Of a stretch of DNA of 15,013 nt, positions 14,099-15,013 are shown piece by piece; within the stretch, counting starts at the first letter, position 1; every line of letters starts with the position of its first letter. This stretch comes from DATKGN01 sp964385705 (GTDB lineage Bacteria; Patescibacteriota; Microgenomatia; UBA10105; UBA927), in contig CAYLQG010000036.1 in NCBI GenBank assembly GCA_964385705.1, forward strand, positions 1 through 15,013, given 5' to 3'. The notes under the pieces were generated by a model that was given only the letters and a program-made list of their open reading frames with translations, had not been told where the DNA came from and did not search any database. The translations under genes were made by a program, and so were the position numbers.

Positions 14099-15013
14099 AT
14101 CTTATTCATTCATATCAAGGTTGGTCATCATTTTCTTCGCGATCGTTCTCTGCGCTTGGCTGGGATGGCTTTGGTGGAATAACAGTATCTCACCCGTAGA
14201 TTCAGCCAATACGACGCCGGTTGTTTTCCAGGTCCATAGCGGCGACGGCGTCAAAATCATTGCCTCCAATCTTGCGGCACAAAACATCATTAGGAGTCCG
14301 ACCGGATTTTATATTCTCGTAAAGATATTAGGGATAGAGCGGCAGATCCAGGCTGGGGAATTCCGCCTTTCTCCCTCTATGAACGCAAAAGATGTGGCTG
14401 TGGAACTCACGCACGGGATGCTTGACCAATGGGTGACGACCCTTGAGGGTTGGCGCGATGAGGAGATGGCAACGACTCTGGCCAAAGACCTCGATATTCC
14501 GGAGGAAGAAATCCTTAAGTACTCAAAAGAAGGGTACATGTTTCCTGATACGTATCTCATCCCTAAAGATGCGACGGCCGCCGCCATTGCTCAGATATTC
14601 TTAAATAATTTCGATAAGAAAATAACGCCGCAGATGCGCTCCGATGCAAAAAAGACCGGTCTCACATTTGATCAGACCCTCGTCCTTGCGTCCATCGTTG
14701 AGCGCGAAGGGCGGACAGCCGAAGACCGGCCGGTGATCGCAGGAATCATCCTCAAACGCCTCAAAGCGAACTGGCCGTTGGAAGTCGATGCAACGCTTCA
14801 GTATGCCCTTGGTTATCAGGCGGCGGATAAATCGTGGTGGAAAAAGGCGCTCACTGATGATGATAAAAAAATAAATTCTCCGTTTAATACATACCTAAAC
14901 ACCGGCCTCCCTCCGACGCCGATTTGTAATCCGGGCCTTGAATCCATCAATGCCGCGATTTATCCCAAGGATTCGGACTATTGGTACTACATCCATGACA
15001 CCTCAGGCGATGT
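14085..15013 (+). CDS. mltG: Endolytic murein transglycosylase MltG, C-terminus cut off
   Basis: MltG (YceG) cleaves nascent peptidoglycan strands at the membrane and so sets glycan length. The window holds 309 codons and the end is missing. A basic N-terminus and one membrane helix (about 11-31, RLVIIFFAIVLCAWLGWLWW) are followed by a LysM-like segment (about 45-110) with FQVHSGDGVKIIASNL. The YceG catalytic domain follows: GYMFPDTYLIP, then LASIVEREG with the catalytic Glu (E206), then DATLQYALGY and NSPFNTYLNTGLPPTPICNPG, all family signatures. The ATG at 14085 lies inside the zinc-ribbon gene and has an AGAAGGG about nine bases upstream. A Cys replaces the usual Ala or Ser in the PTPICNPG loop. 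The gene looks intact as far as it goes. Confidence 0.96.
   Translation, partial: MRSSKSYSFISRLVIIFFAIVLCAWLGWLWWNNSISPVDSANTTPVVFQVHSGDGVKIIASNLAAQNIIRSPTGFYILVKILGIERQIQAGEFRLSPSMNAKDVAVELTHGMLDQWVTTLEGWRDEEMATTLAKDLDIPEEEILKYSKEGYMFPDTYLIPKDATAAAIAQIFLNNFDKKITPQMRSDAKKTGLTFDQTLVLASIVEREGRTAEDRPVIAGIILKRLKANWPLEVDATLQYALGYQAADKSWWKKALTDDDKKINSPFNTYLNTGLPPTPICNPGLESINAAIYPKDSDYWYYIHDTSGD

Noticed and set aside
1..15013. tRNA, rRNA or CRISPR features
   Set aside because: No tRNA-like cloverleaf with a GTTCRA-type T-arm, no rRNA segments and no regularly spaced repeats were seen on reading either strand; a covariance-model scan could not be run.

Overview
The window reads as the chromosome of a small-genome bacterium, most likely of the Candidate Phyla Radiation (Patescibacteria) and perhaps the Microgenomates group. 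The grounds are a short alanyl-tRNA synthetase without its C-terminal domain, an archaeal-type (AMP-phosphorylase-like) thymidine phosphorylase, a PilM-like/baseplate-J-like membrane protein next to a sortase, and very compact genes with little space between them. This placement is inferred from gene content and was not tested by a database search. TGA is used as a normal stop, so there is no sign of the recoded UGA seen in some CPR groups.

Layout. On the minus strand lie the 5' part of an unrecognised gene (1-247) and typA/bipA (301-2121). All other genes are on the plus strand. ftsK (2253) starts divergently from typA, and the two promoters overlap. ftsK is followed by a RodZ-like membrane helix-turn-helix protein (4455). 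Next comes a DUF948/YtxG-like plus YtxH-like pair (5165-5810), probably with its own promoter. An A+T-rich orphan gene with possible HEAT-like repeats (5988-6731) has its own strong promoter and Shine-Dalgarno. Then come alaS (6838-8694), a membrane-anchored msrB (8757-9302), and a tight cluster: PilM-like/baseplate-J-like protein (9378), sortase (11757), AMP/thymidine phosphorylase (12498), a 138-bp MITE-like element, a small zinc-ribbon protein (13904), and the start of mltG, which runs off the right edge.

Functionally the window combines cell division and envelope genes (FtsK, RodZ-like, MltG, sortase, a large surface-facing protein), translation genes (TypA, AlaRS), nucleotide salvage (AMP/thymidine phosphorylase) and envelope stress or repair (MsrB, YtxG/YtxH-like).

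The most noteworthy observations are three. First, a non-autonomous, transposon-like inverted-repeat element with a TATG target duplication sits exactly between the phosphorylase stop codon and the zinc-ribbon start codon, so the start ATG lies in the duplication. Second, several genes (ftsK, alaS, probably the left-edge gene) have a -10 box ending 6-9 bases before the ATG, which predicts leaderless mRNAs. Third, several core proteins have unusual domain compositions. No tRNA, rRNA, CRISPR array or intact transposase gene was seen, and no gene-free stretch exceeds 300 bases.
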